From NCBI GenBank assembly GCA_013397115.1, contig VWZW01007301.1, forward strand, positions 310,001-374,000: DNA of 64,000 nucleotides. The letters run 5' to 3'. The translations under genes were made by a program, and so were the position numbers. Under the pieces are notes generated by a model. It was given only the letters and a program-made list of their open reading frames with translations, was not told where the DNA came from and did no database searches. Positions 12,501 through 21,067 of the stretch are shown one piece after another (positions within the stretch are counted from its first letter, which is position 1; every line of letters starts with the position of its first letter). Origin of the DNA: Edolisoma coerulescens. Taxonomy: Eukaryota > Chordata > Aves > Passeriformes > Campephagidae.

Positions 12501-15500
12501 CAGATACATTTATGTAATCTCGTTTTTCAAAAATTAGTGTTTGTTTTCAGGTTTAGCTGCAGTGGTCCATGGGATTCTCTTGAAGATAATCTCCTAAAGT
12601 TTGGTATCTATTGTGGTTTAACCCCAACTGGCAACTAAACCCCACACAGCTGTTTGCTTCTCCCCCTCTCTTCCTAGAAGGATGAAGGAGAGAATCAGAA
12701 GTGTAAAAGTGAGGAAACTTGTGTACTGAGATAAGAATTTAGTAATAATAATAGTAAAGAAAAAAAAACATGCCAAGGAAAGAAGTGATGCAGTTGGAAA
12801 ACACTTGTTCACCACCAACCAAGCGATGCCCAGGCAGTGCCCTAGCAGTGATCCTTGGCCAGCTCTCCCCCTGGCTTATATGCTGAGCATGGTGCTATAT
12901 GATACGGAGCATCCGTTTGGGCCAGCTGTCCTGGCTGTGTCCCCTCCCAGTTTCTTGTGCCAATCAGCCTTCTCAATGGTGGGGTGGGCTGAGAGGCAGA
13001 AAAGGCCCTGACTCTGTGTAAGCCCTGCTCTGCAGTAACTAAACGTTCCTGTGTTATCATCACTGTTTCCAGCACAAATCCAGAACACAGCCCGATACTA
13101 GTGACTGTAAAGAAAATCAACTCTATTCCAGCCAAAACAGCACACCCTGTTTAGTGCTTTCTTTCTTCCTCTTCTATATCCCTGTGGCTTTTTGTAATTC
13201 AATAGAATTTAGTATTGCTGCTCTTTGGACAGTAATGTCAGTCACTAAATGGTGTAGGGCTTGTATAATTTTTTTTTTTTTTTTTTTTACATTTATGAGA
13301 AACTGGATTTATAGTGTGTTTTACTTACAGGGCTTTGTAATTTTCTGGGTTTTGTTTGTTACACTTAAATTAGCTACTTAGTATAGCTCTTATTTAAGTT
13401 TTGGCCATAAGCATTAGGCAGCATAATAGCAGTCTTTTCTGCAAATGCTCTAAACTGACCAAGCAGTAAGCTGCCTGGATGTAAAGTTACTTTCCAGATG
13501 GAGCCAGTATTAGCTCAGGAGCATACTTTTCTTGAAAACTGTACACCTGGGCACTAACAACACAGTGTTTGTCATCACACATTTCTGTTTAAACAGATCA
13601 GCATAAAATTGCTTGAAATAACTTTGCAGTGGTTGGGGCAAGTATTTGGAAGCCTGTGGATATAGTCAGTTACATTTTAACTTGGTTAATACCTGGTTTA
13701 TGGCTGTTCAGTGTTGTTTCCTTAGTTTAACTGGCAGGTTTTCTGGTTTTGTTCAGGCTGCGTTGCGGCAGATTACTGATAAAGCTCGGGAATTCGGAGC
13801 AGGGCCGTTGTTCAATCAGATTCTGCCTCTGCTGATGTCACCAACACTCGAAGATCAGGAGCGTCACTTGCTTGTCAAAGTCATCGACAGAATTCTGTAC
13901 AAATTGGATGACTTGGTCCGACCATACGTACACAAGGTCTGTTGCAGTTTCCTATTTCATCTCATTTGTTCTTTCTGCATTTTATGTGCCCATCAGAAGA
14001 GGATGATACCACTTTTTTAAATGTAATCGGCTTTCATATTTCTTAAGCCAAACTTCTAAGGTTTTGTAGTGTGATTGGAGTGTAGGCTTTATAGTATTGA
14101 GGCATGATGTAAATACGATACATGCATATTTGGGGGTGGGAAGGACCGTACCTGATCTGGGTGGTATCTCCAGACCACGTCCTTAAGAGACTAAGAGCTA
14201 TAAAAACAATGGAATAGATCTAATTTTTTTCTGATCATCATAAGGCTTTAAGCTTGAATTAATGGAATCATCTCTGTGTCATGGACTGTAGTAAAGCTAG
14301 AAATACTATAGAAAATATTAATAAAAGGAAATATTAATTTTTTTTATCCTTTTCAGATCCTTGTCGTCATTGAACCACTGCTGATTGATGAAGACTACTA
14401 TGCTAGAGTGGAAGGCAGAGAAATTATTTCAAACTTGGCTAAGGTAAAACTCCATCCTTTATTATAGCACTGAGTTAGCTTACATATAACTGCATGTTTA
14501 TAGGCATGGCAGAACAATTAACTGTGCTGTTCATAAATCCAGTTGGTATGTTTTGTGTTTTGGCCTGCAGGCTGCTGGTTTGGCAACAATGATCTCCACA
14601 ATGCGACCTGATATTGATAACATGGATGAATATGTCAGAAATACAACAGCTCGAGCCTTTGCTGTCGTTGCATCTGCTCTGGGCATTCCTTCTCTGTTAC
14701 CCTTCTTGAAAGCTGTCTGTAAAAGCAAAAAGTCCTGGCAGGCCAGGCACACTGGCATCAAGATTGTGCAGCAGATTGCTATTCTTATGGGTTGTGCTAT
14801 CCTGCCTCATCTTCGGAGCTTGGTTGAAATTATTGAGCATGGTAAGTTCTGCTTTCCCAGACAAAGTTTTTTTTACCTACTTTATATCTGGAAAATTTTT
14901 CATACCTCAATAAGGCACAGTGACAGTAGGGTCCTGGTTTTGTTGTTGCTATGACACTGAGAAACATTTCAGCTGACTCTGAAAGCTGAATGAAGATGAA
15001 TAGTGGTTCAGTATTCCTGAAAATAAGTTAATCCCTTTTACACTACTCCTCTATTTTTTGCTATTTTGAACTTAAGACATGAGTACAAGGAGCAATACTA
15101 AACCCTACTCTCTTGCAGGGCTGGTGGATGAGCAGCAGAAAGTTCGCACTATCAGTGCTTTGGCCATTGCTGCTTTGGCTGAGGCAGCCACTCCCTATGG
15201 CATTGAGTCCTTTGATTCTGTCCTGAAGCCCTTGTGGAAGGGTATACGTCAACACAGAGGAAAGGTAAATCTAAAATACTTTCTTTAGTTTGAAGTGAAA
15301 CACATGTGTACCTGCTGTAACTTACTAGAGACATATTTTGCATTTGAATAGGGTTTGGCTGCGTTTTTGAAGGCTATTGGTTACCTGATTCCACTCATGG
15401 ACGCCGAGTATGCAAACTACTACACCAGAGAAGTCATGCTAATTCTTATCAGAGAGTTCCAGTCTCCTGATGAAGAGATGAAAAAAATTGTGTTGAAGGT

Positions 15501-18500
15501 ACGTCAGAATGATAGTGTAGCATTGATATTGAATATGTATGTATTTCCTTTTCTTAAAGTAAAAAGAAAAAAAAAAATCCAAACAAACAAAAGCAAAAAA
15601 CCCCACCCCAAATCACCCACCCCACACCCCTACACAGAATTAAAATTGTTGGATTTTTATTTCCTGCCAGGTGGTAAAGCAGTGTTGTGGTACGGATGGT
15701 GTTGAAGCAAACTACATTAAAACAGAAATCTTGCCACCCTTCTTCAAACATTTCTGGCAGCACAGAATGGCATTGGACAGAAGAAATTACAGACAGGTAT
15801 TTTTGATGGTTTCTTAGCTGGATAATTATTTACAGTAGAAGAAAATTAGAATGTTTATTCAGGCTAGGTACTTATTTTTGTCTGTGTCCTGAAACTTGGT
15901 TTTTGTTTGTACTAGCAATTTATAAGTTGTGTATCTAAGATTTTCAGGTTCTTAGGAGGTTATCACGACATTTTACCTCTGTGAATGAGTCTTCATCAGT
16001 TGCAAGGTGGGGTGCTTCACCCCATCTATGTTCTTAAAAACACTGGATGATTCCTAAAGGTAAAAATAGGTTGTTTTTTTTTTTTCTTAGAGTGGGCTGA
16101 ACATGCTTCTTCAGACTAGGGAAATTATTTTCAAGATGTAGAAAGTAGATTTTAACAATGTTTGCTTATTTAACATTTCTGTATTTCAGCTGGTTGATAC
16201 AACTGTGGAGCTGGCAAATAAAGTTGGAGCAGCAGAAATTATTTCTAGAATTGTGGATGATCTGAAAGATGAGGCTGAGCAGTACAGAAAAATGGTCATG
16301 GAAACAATTGAGAAGATCATGGGAAATCTGGGGGCAGCAGACATTGATCATAAACTGGAAGAACAGCTCATTGATGGTATTTTGTACGCCTTTCAGGAAC
16401 AGACAACAGAGGTACGGCCAAGGGTGTTAGAGTGTTTGGTTCACTGTAACTGTAAGCCATCTCACTGTTAGTTATACAGAAATGTATGCTTCTAAGTTAG
16501 GTTTTTAGAAGCCCTTTTCAGATGTCAGTGCTCTAATCAATGAAAGCAGAAGCAACTCTGGAATGTTAGCATTTAAAAAGCAATTTTAGATTATGACAAG
16601 TTTAGTTAAAATGCAGTGTCACTGTGTGTCTGACTTTCCTTTGTTGTTTTTGCCCTCAGGATTCTGTGATGCTGAATGGTTTTGGCACAGTGGTTAATGC
16701 TCTAGGCAAAAGAGTTAAACCCTACTTGCCACAGATCTGTGGTACAGTTTTGTGGCGTTTGAACAACAAGTCAGCCAAAGTCCGGCAGCAGGCTGCTGAC
16801 CTGATCTCTCGTACTGCAGTTGTCATGAAGACTTGTCAAGAGGTATGGGCTTCTGGATTTGCTCTAGCAGGTCATAGTAATGTCAGGGGAGGAAAAAAAT
16901 AAACTTCTAACTCTTTTTACTTTGTTGCAGGAAAAACTGATGGGACACTTGGGTGTTGTTCTGTATGAGTACCTGGGTGAAGAATATCCTGAAGTACTGG
17001 GCAGCATACTCGGAGCGCTTAAGGCTATTGTGAATGTTATAGGTATGTTTTTGTATTGATTACTTGGCTGTTCAAGAGCAAAATAAAAAACCACAAAACT
17101 AAATGTGCCTCTTTGAATTCAATAGGTATGCACAAGATGACGCCACCCATCAAAGACCTGCTGCCACGGCTGACGCCTATTTTGAAGAACAGACATGAGA
17201 AAGTACAGGAAAATTGTATTGATCTTGTTGGGCGTATTGCAGACAGGTAAGTTGAGTAATGATAAAATATCTAACCTTCTGTATGGGCAATTATTGTAGC
17301 AAAAGCTCAAGTTGAATATTTGATTTGGCATCAGGGTATTTATTGTCATATTTCTTGATATTTCTGAAGTTGTACATAAAGCTTGAGATACTTAAACTGT
17401 TGAATTACCTAATAAAGAAAATGCTTAAGCAGTTACCTCTGATAGCAAATTAATAGGTGCTGCAGTTTGTGGCTTTATTTAAAAACTTTTCGCATCACTG
17501 AAGAGGTAACTCACTTTATTCTCTTTCAGAGGTGCAGAGTATGTTTCTGCAAGAGAATGGATGAGGATCTGCTTTGAACTGCTTGAATTATTAAAAGCTC
17601 ACAAGAAAGCTATCAGAAGAGCCACAGTGAACACTTTTGGTTATATTGCAAAAGCTATTGGGTAAGTTGGTTTAATGCTTTTCCACCTCTACACACAGTT
17701 GCCAAACATAGTGATGATTGTTAGTTTTCTGGTGGGAAATACTCAAACTTCTCTACATTTTATATGTGCAGACTTGGTTTTACTCATTTTGAAGAATGCA
17801 GTCACATATTCTTCAGTAACATAGGTTGTTGCACTTCTGAACAAAATTTGTGGACTAATAAGGTTAGAGTCATATTTCGGAGTGAGAGCTGTTGTCTCAT
17901 GAATTTTTGATCCTGTGATGTGCATTCAGTACCCTCTTTGTATTATTTCATAAACTCTCCTTTAAATAATTTATCTTCTCTCTCTTTTTTTTCCCCTCTC
18001 CCCCCCACCAGATCAGTAGTTTATTGATTTTTAAAGGTTTGTTTCCACTAAGGTCATACTGCAAGTCAGCACATTGTAGAATGAAGCACAGTTGCCACCT
18101 TTATGCATATTCTTTAAGTGACTGATGACTGACTGAATGCAGGTAGAGCAAGCAGCCAGGGGTGCTGTAACTGTTCTCCATGCAGAACATAACCTGTCTC
18201 TGTCAATGCTTATGGTTTTATGCAAGTCTGTCATTGCCTCTGGGATCAGAGTAATAGTGGGGAGGCTCTGCTACCCTCCAGAGTTCACAAGAGGAGCAGA
18301 AGGCAGGGAAAAAGCTAAGTCTAGGCAAAGTAAAAAATGTTGGCTGTGAAAATAAATCCTTAAGCTGTTCTGTAGTTTAGTGTTTCATTTTTAGTGTTCA
18401 GTTTGTTTCCCAGTTCTCTAAACATTTTATGAGGGCTAAACCATGTTTCTCTACCACTTGTTTGAAGCTTAACTAATGTTATCCAAGTCCTCACTGAATC

Positions 18501-20616
18501 TATTGACATGGATGCCCATGTTGTCTCTTCCAGACCTCACGATGTGTTGGCCACACTGCTAAACAACTTGAAAGTACAGGAAAGGCAGAACAGAGTATGT
18601 ACTACAGTAGCAATTGCTATTGTGGCTGAAACATGCTCACCTTTCACAGTGCTGCCTGCACTCATGAATGAATACAGAGTTCCAGAACTCAATGTCCAGA
18701 ATGGTGTGTTAAAATCTCTTTCTTTCCTGTTTGAATACATTGGAGAGATGGGAAAAGATTACATTTATGCTGTTACACCATTGCTTGAAGATGCTTTAAT
18801 GGACAGGTGAGTGCACTTCATCTGTGATACAGGTACCCATAGTCATATTTTTAAGTATATACCTGATTGTTAATGGTAGCAAATATGCATATTGTCCTTG
18901 TTTGCTAAAGGCTTTGAGTGACCAGCGTAATTTGGAAGCCATTATTTGAAAACAATTTGGATTATATATGCTCCAATTTTACTAATTATTCTGAAGATTA
19001 AAATTATAAAAGCATCTTCAGTGAGTCAAGACTTCTTCCATTAAAACTGCTTTTGATAATTTCTGTTGTTGGTACTTCTGTGGAATTAGAGTGCAGTAAT
19101 TTTTCAGAAAATTCACATCTTTTTTCATTTTACTGATTTTTGGTTCTCTGCTTCTTGCTGTCAGTACATATGGCTTAAAAGTGTTATTAGTGCTTTCAAG
19201 AAAAGTGTTACTGAAAAGAAACACTTTGCTTGTCCAATTGTGTTGCTTCTAAGTCTGATATATTAATAGCCCATTGTTCTCTTTGCAGGGATCTTGTACA
19301 CAGACAAACAGCCAGTGCTGTGGTGCAGCATATGTCCCTTGGTGTTTATGGGTTCGGCTGTGAAGATTCCCTTAATCACTTGTTAAATTACGTGTGGCCT
19401 AATGTGTTTGAAACCTCTCCTCACGTCATCCAGGCAGTCATGGGGGCTCTGGAGGGCCTCAGAGTCGCTATTGGGCCCTGCAGGATGTTGCAGTATTGCT
19501 TACAGGTATGGCCTTGCGTGTGCTGGGGCAGCAGAGAGCAGTTGTCAGGCAGGACTTCTTTGCAAGAGACAAAGTAGTCAACTGAAGATAATTTCCAGCA
19601 AAGGAAAAACTGAATTTTTGTCTCTGAAGTATTATTTAAACATGGTATTCTATGCCAAGGACTTGAATAGTGGAAATAGGTGGTAAACAGAGGGTTTGGT
19701 ATAGGGAGATAGCTGATTGCATTACAGAACTTGTGTAGAAAGCAGGTAACTTAGAATATCAGTTGACTAAAATAGCCTGGCACTTTAAATTGGAAGCATA
19801 TCACAAATTTTGAGGAGGTGAACTAACGACTGGGGAATAAATTAGCTGTGGGGAGGGTTATGACAATGAATAACCAGTGAGATAAATAAATGAGAGGATA
19901 GGATTAATAGTCATGATTTGTCGTTAGCCAAGAGAAACAGTGAGATGTTTGGAAGAGTGAAGCACTGTAAAACAGAGCTTTGATTAGAATTTATACTGCT
20001 AGATCAACACTGGGCAGTTCAGCTTTTGTAAATGTGCACGTGGTGGTAAAATCTGAAGACTCCTTTTCTTTGTAGTTGCCTGTAACAGTGGCTGTGTTGG
20101 CTGTGGAATCAAAACTCACCTAACAGGTGGGGAGCAAAGATTAAGGTAACGCAGGGCAGCGTAGAGAAGGTGTGCCAGCAGTTTAATAGTAATTTGCAGG
20201 TAGGAAATTTCACACTTCTGCAGTGTGGGGACCTCAGCATGAAGATACTGATGTCAATAGGAAGGGGAAGGTCTCTTGCAGTGTATATTCTTGCAACTAC
20301 TGTTTGTATATATTGTTACTATATGGAACTGTTTTTTCCTAGAGCTTGTATATTCTTCCCATTTATTAAATGCTTGTTTTGCAATGCTTGATTAAATTCA
20401 ATAAAAGACATTGGGGCTTCAAGCTTTTATTATATTTTGTTCTGTTCTGTTTTCTAGGGTTTGTTTCACCCTGCCAGAAAAGTCAGAGATGTTTATTGGA
20501 AGATCTATAATTCAATCTACATTGGCTCACAGGATGCTCTGATAGCACATTATCCAAGGATCTATAATGATGAAAAGAACACCTATATTCGTTATGAACT
20601 TGATTACATCTTATAA
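3356..20616 (+). CDS. SF3B1: Splicing factor 3B subunit 1, exons 2-25 (5'-partial gene span)
   Basis: This is the largest subunit of the SF3b complex of U2 snRNP. It acts in the nucleus and holds the U2 snRNA/branch-site duplex during spliceosome assembly. I joined 24 exons with GT-AG introns; the reading frame is continuous from human residue 10 to the stop TAA at 20614-20616. The coding sequence in the window is 3875 nt plus stop; a 28-nt first exon gives 1301 codons. In order the product has an acidic N-terminus, a TP-rich region with seven RW/W motifs (bird W198, 216, 230, 252, 290, 307, 335), the SF3B6-binding segment (about 370-425) and HEAT repeats to the C-terminus. Compared with my memory of human SF3B1, three single-residue deletions and a few substitutions fall in the N-terminal third, and the HEAT part is almost identical. 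No frameshift or internal stop was found, so this is a functional gene and not a retrocopy. Exon 1 and the promoter are outside the window. Introns without their own entry hold nothing I recognise. Confidence 0.98.
3675..4360 (-). repeat. CR1 LINE 3'-end copy in SF3B1 intron 2
   Basis: The + strand begins with the CR1 3' terminus in reverse complement (AATCATAAAATGG, then GGTTGGAAGGGGCCTTAAAG). It continues through the typical CR1 3' region, including CTCCAGGCTGAACAAACCC and a stretch matching the usual GCTGGGGCCCCCAGAGCTGGG block. About 690 bp remain, so it is a 5'-truncated, non-autonomous copy lying antisense to SF3B1. The 3' boundary at 3675 is clear; the 5' boundary near 4360 could be off by about 50 bp. 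The 116-codon minus-strand open frame over it is not an intact protein. Confidence 0.92.
5463..5564 (+). CDS. SF3B1: SF3B1 exon 3
   Basis: 102 nt, residues 66-99, phase 0 at both ends. It encodes the end of the Asp run ([15 protein letters not shown]) and ends DIPQSTEQ, with donor GTACGT. The human segment I recall is YSSSTS; here it is YPSTS, one residue shorter with a Ser-to-Pro change. Confidence 0.97.
6242..6356 (+). CDS. SF3B1: SF3B1 exon 4
   Basis: 115 nt, residues 100-137 plus the first base of Gly138; acceptor TTTTTAG, donor GTAATT. It encodes [16 protein letters not shown] and ends [10 protein letters not shown]. Two substitutions relative to remembered human SF3B1 are visible: RPPK to RPQK and HRRT to HRRM. 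Its phase-1 donor could also feed the alternative exon signals inside intron 4. Confidence 0.97.
6541..6598 (+). other. Candidate alternative (poison) exon in SF3B1 intron 4
   Basis: A strong acceptor (TTTTCTTTCCAG) ends at 6540. Joined to exon 4 in its own phase, the sequence encodes 17 residues (GRRTRK... HRNTKG) and then TAA at 6594-6596. A possible but weak donor (AAAG/GTTTCT) follows at 6599, so it could be a stop-containing cassette exon. The exon itself is inferred from splice signals; no transcript was seen. Confidence 0.35.
7821..8055 (+). other. SF3B1: Candidate alternative 3'-terminal exon of SF3B1 (short isoform)
   Basis: A near-consensus branch site (TACTAAT, about 7793-7799) precedes acceptor TTTTCTAG ending at 7820. 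Splicing from exon 4 adds G-FYSAA and then TGA at 7838-7840, giving a 143-residue protein. AATAAA at 8030-8035 lies about 190 nt beyond the stop, with T-rich sequence after it, so the exon has every part of a terminal exon. I recall a 144-residue human SF3B1 isoform with its own C-terminus; adding these six residues to the human 138 gives exactly 144. The 3' end near 8055 is estimated. Confidence 0.6.
8190..8269 (+). CDS. SF3B1: SF3B1 exon 5
   Basis: 80 nt, completing Gly138 and covering residues 139-164 ([17 protein letters not shown] ... HLTKEE). Acceptor CTTCTGCAG, donor GTGCGT. No difference from human SF3B1 as I remember it. Confidence 0.97.
9421..9588 (+). CDS. SF3B1: SF3B1 exon 6
   Basis: 168 nt, residues 165-220, phase 0. 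It encodes the basic stretch [12 protein letters not shown], likely part of the nuclear localisation signal, and the first two U2AF-ligand tryptophans: W198 (human W200, codon 9520-9522) and W216 (human W218, in SSWDQAE). One alanine is missing from the NGAAAS run I recall in human. Confidence 0.97.
9741..9975 (+). CDS. SF3B1: SF3B1 exon 7
   Basis: 235 nt, residues 221-298 plus the first base of Asp299. It is rich in TPG repeats, Thr-Pro sites that are phosphorylated by cyclin-dependent kinases in the human protein. It carries ligand-motif tryptophans W230 (LRWDE), W252 (KIWDP) and W290 (NRWDE). The human segment GRGDTPGH is GRDTPGH here, a one-glycine deletion. The exon is locally GC-rich compared with the flanking introns. 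Confidence 0.97.
10740..10952 (+). CDS. SF3B1: SF3B1 exon 8
   Basis: 213 nt, completing Asp299 and covering residues 300-369 plus the first base of Gly370. Acceptor TTTCCTCAG, donor GTAAGC. It contains [13 protein letters not shown] (W307, human W310) and [10 protein letters not shown] (W335, human W338), the last of the seven U2AF-ligand tryptophans, then a [10 protein letters not shown] run. An internal GTGAG at 10806 resembles a donor, but the frame reads straight through it. Confidence 0.97.
11346..11467 (+). CDS. SF3B1: SF3B1 exon 9
   Basis: 122 nt, completing Gly370 and covering residues 371-410 ([18 protein letters not shown] ... DAMFPEGYK). Together with exon 10 this is the segment that wraps around SF3B6 (p14) in human SF3b. 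Donor GTAATT. Identical to remembered human sequence. Confidence 0.97.
12096..12293 (+). CDS. SF3B1: SF3B1 exon 10
   Basis: 198 nt, residues 411-476, phase 0. It begins [18 protein letters not shown], the end of the p14-binding region, and runs to [10 protein letters not shown]. It is the link between the disordered N-terminus and the HEAT superhelix. Donor GTAAAG. Confidence 0.97.
12385..12486 (+). CDS. SF3B1: SF3B1 exon 11
   Basis: 102 nt, residues 477-510 ([17 protein letters not shown] ... NGTPPMRK), phase 0. It opens the folded HEAT domain. The intron behind it 91 bp upstream is very short, and an LTR insertion begins about 120 bp after its donor (GTAAGA). Confidence 0.97.
12609..13144 (-). 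mobile_element. Solo LTR of an avian endogenous retrovirus
   Basis: About 536 bp matching, from memory, an LTR common in bird genomes. The + strand starts with a TGTGGTTTAACCCC block and ends GCCAAAACAGCACA; the usual conserved core (CCAGCTGTCCTGGCTGTGTCCCCTC) is present near 12922. Read on the minus strand, a TATAAG box sits near 12875-12880 and the usual polyadenylation hexamer has decayed to ACTAAA. No internal retroviral sequence and no second LTR flank it, so it is a solo LTR left by recombination. I could not see a clear target-site duplication, which suggests age. It lies antisense to SF3B1 in intron 11. Confidence 0.87.
13757..13936 (+). CDS. SF3B1: SF3B1 exon 12
   Basis: 180 nt, residues 511-570 ([20 protein letters not shown] ... 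[10 protein letters not shown]), phase 0; HEAT repeats 1-2. Donor is GTCTGT, the weakest of the gene at intron position 3, but it still has AAG before it. Identical to remembered human sequence. Confidence 0.97.
14357..14443 (+). CDS. SF3B1: SF3B1 exon 13
   Basis: 87 nt, residues 571-599 ([20 protein letters not shown] ... NLAK), phase 0, donor GTAAAA. HEAT repeat segment. Confidence 0.97.
14571..14841 (+). CDS. SF3B1: SF3B1 exon 14 (mutation-hotspot exon)
   Basis: 271 nt, residues 600-689 plus the first base of Gly690 (human 603-692). It holds HEAT repeats in which human cancer mutations cluster. Human R625 is AGA at 14637-14639 (bird 622), H662 is CAC at 14748-14750, and K666 is AAG at 14760-14762; all are wild type. 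Donor GTAAGT. Confidence 0.98.
15119..15264 (+). CDS. SF3B1: SF3B1 exon 15 (contains human K700 position)
   Basis: 146 nt, completing Gly690 and covering residues 691-738 ([20 protein letters not shown] ... HRGK). The lysine most often mutated in myelodysplasia, human K700, is AAA at 15139-15141 (bird 697), wild type. Acceptor TCTTGCAG, donor GTAAAT. Confidence 0.98.
15352..15498 (+). CDS. SF3B1: SF3B1 exon 16
   Basis: 147 nt, residues 739-787 ([20 protein letters not shown] ... KKIVLK), phase 0. Its first codon GGT (15352-15354) is human G742, a recurrent mutation site in leukaemia, here wild type. The 87-nt intron before it and 172-nt intron after it are short. Confidence 0.97.
15601..15630 (-). 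other. G-quadruplex motif in SF3B1 intron 16
   Basis: The minus strand reads GGGG-TGT-GGGG-T-GGG-TGATTT-GGGG-T-GGGG: five G-runs with loops of 1-6 nt, a strong quadruplex match. The + strand and pre-mRNA are correspondingly C-rich and end in a cryptic acceptor-like CTACACAG. It sits about 40 nt upstream of exon 17. Confidence 0.7.
15671..15796 (+). CDS. SF3B1: SF3B1 exon 17
   Basis: 126 nt, residues 788-829 ([20 protein letters not shown] ... RRNYRQ), phase 0. Acceptor TTTCCTGCCAG, donor GTATTT. HEAT repeat region after the hotspot segment. Confidence 0.97.
16190..16411 (+). CDS. SF3B1: SF3B1 exon 18
   Basis: 222 nt, residues 830-903 ([20 protein letters not shown] ... QEQTTE), phase 0; acceptor TATTTCAG, donor GTACGG. 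Identical to remembered human sequence. Confidence 0.97.
16660..16842 (+). CDS. SF3B1: SF3B1 exon 19
   Basis: 183 nt, residues 904-964 ([20 protein letters not shown] ... KTCQE), phase 0; acceptor TGCCCTCAG, donor GTATGG. The next intron is only 88 nt. Confidence 0.97.
16931..17042 (+). CDS. SF3B1: SF3B1 exon 20
   Basis: 112 nt, residues 965-1001 plus the first base of Gly1002 ([20 protein letters not shown] ... KAIVNVI). Donor GTATGT; the following intron is 83 nt, the shortest in the gene. Confidence 0.97.
17126..17246 (+). CDS. SF3B1: SF3B1 exon 21
   Basis: 121 nt, completing Gly1002 and covering residues 1003-1041 plus two bases of Arg1042 ([20 protein letters not shown] ... GRIAD). Donor GTAAGT. 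Confidence 0.97.
17530..17661 (+). CDS. SF3B1: SF3B1 exon 22 (branch-site pocket)
   Basis: 132 nt, completing Arg1042 and covering residues 1043-1085 plus two bases of Gly1086. It encodes the HEAT 15-16 hinge that, with PHF5A, forms the branch-point adenosine pocket bound by pladienolide-type inhibitors. The contact residues I recall from human are unchanged: K1071, R1074 (AGA at 17615-17617) and V1078 (GTG at 17627-17629). Confidence 0.97.
18534..18806 (+). CDS. SF3B1: SF3B1 exon 23
   Basis: 273 nt, the longest exon, completing Gly1086 and covering residues 1087-1176 plus two bases of Arg1177 ([20 protein letters not shown] ... LLEDALMD). Acceptor CTCTTCCAG, donor GTGAGT. Confidence 0.97.
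19289..19505 (+). CDS. SF3B1: SF3B1 exon 24
   Basis: 217 nt, completing Arg1177 and covering residues 1178-1249 ([20 protein letters not shown] ... RMLQYCLQ). Acceptor CTTTGCAG, donor GTATGG. The 952-nt intron after it holds nothing I recognise. Confidence 0.97.
20458..20616 (+). CDS. SF3B1: SF3B1 exon 25, coding part
   Basis: 159 nt, residues 1250-1301 and stop TAA at 20614-20616. It encodes the C-terminal helices ([20 protein letters not shown] ... [10 protein letters not shown]). The only difference from remembered human sequence is NDDK to NDEK. Confidence 0.98.
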   Translation, partial: GLFHPARKVRDVYWKIYNSIYIGSQDALIAHYPRIYNDEKNTYIRYELDYIL

Positions 20617-20940
20617 TCTTCTTGTTCAGTTGTTTGTGTTTAATGCACAGCTGTTGTTCAGTTAAATGCTTTGGATTTCATGATGTAAAATTTTAAAATT
20701 TTGGAGATCAGTGTAGAGCTGGTCAGAGGCAGAGCTAGGTATCCAGTAGCATGATTTTTTAAATATGTCCTTGTTTTTTGATGTTAAACAGTTAAAGCCA
20801 GTAGTGACCAACAAAACAGTGATTACAATGTACTGGAGGGATTTTGTTTTGGATCCATCTTTATGAAGATTTAGATTTCATTCCTTGTGTTTAAAGGGGA
20901 AGTTTATTTGAGAAATAAACGTTTGTGTATAAAAACTAAT
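20617..20940 (+). other. SF3B1: SF3B1 3' UTR (proximal form)
   Basis: T- and A-rich sequence from the stop codon to the probable cleavage site just after the AATAAA at 20914-20919. Further hexamers at 21008 and 21062 would give longer forms. The distal end of the longest UTR cannot be set from sequence alone. Confidence 0.75.
20914..20919 (+). terminator. SF3B1 proximal polyadenylation signal
   Basis: Canonical AATAAA about 300 nt after the stop, followed 20-40 nt later by a GT-rich element (TTTGTGTGTGGTTTTTGG), the standard downstream signal for cleavage. Confidence 0.85.
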
Positions 20941-21007
20941 TTGTGTGTGGTTTTTGGACAGAGGGGCTTGTAAAATGAGTCCCTTTGGATTAAGTATTTG
21001 TTCATGT

Positions 21008-21067
21008 AATAAATAGATGGTATAAAACATTTTAACCCTTTTTGTCATCCACTAGCTTTTGAATAAA
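21008..21067 (+). terminator. Possible distal SF3B1 polyadenylation signals
   Basis: Two more AATAAA hexamers at 21008-21013 and 21062-21067, about 100-150 nt beyond the proximal one. They could support alternative 3' ends; downstream GT-rich sequence is present but less marked. Confidence 0.45.

Noticed and set aside
17710..17840. Possible C/D-box snoRNA in SF3B1 intron 22 (GTGATGATT, later CTGA)
   Set aside because: The boxes are about 120 nt apart with no terminal stem or D'/C' pair.
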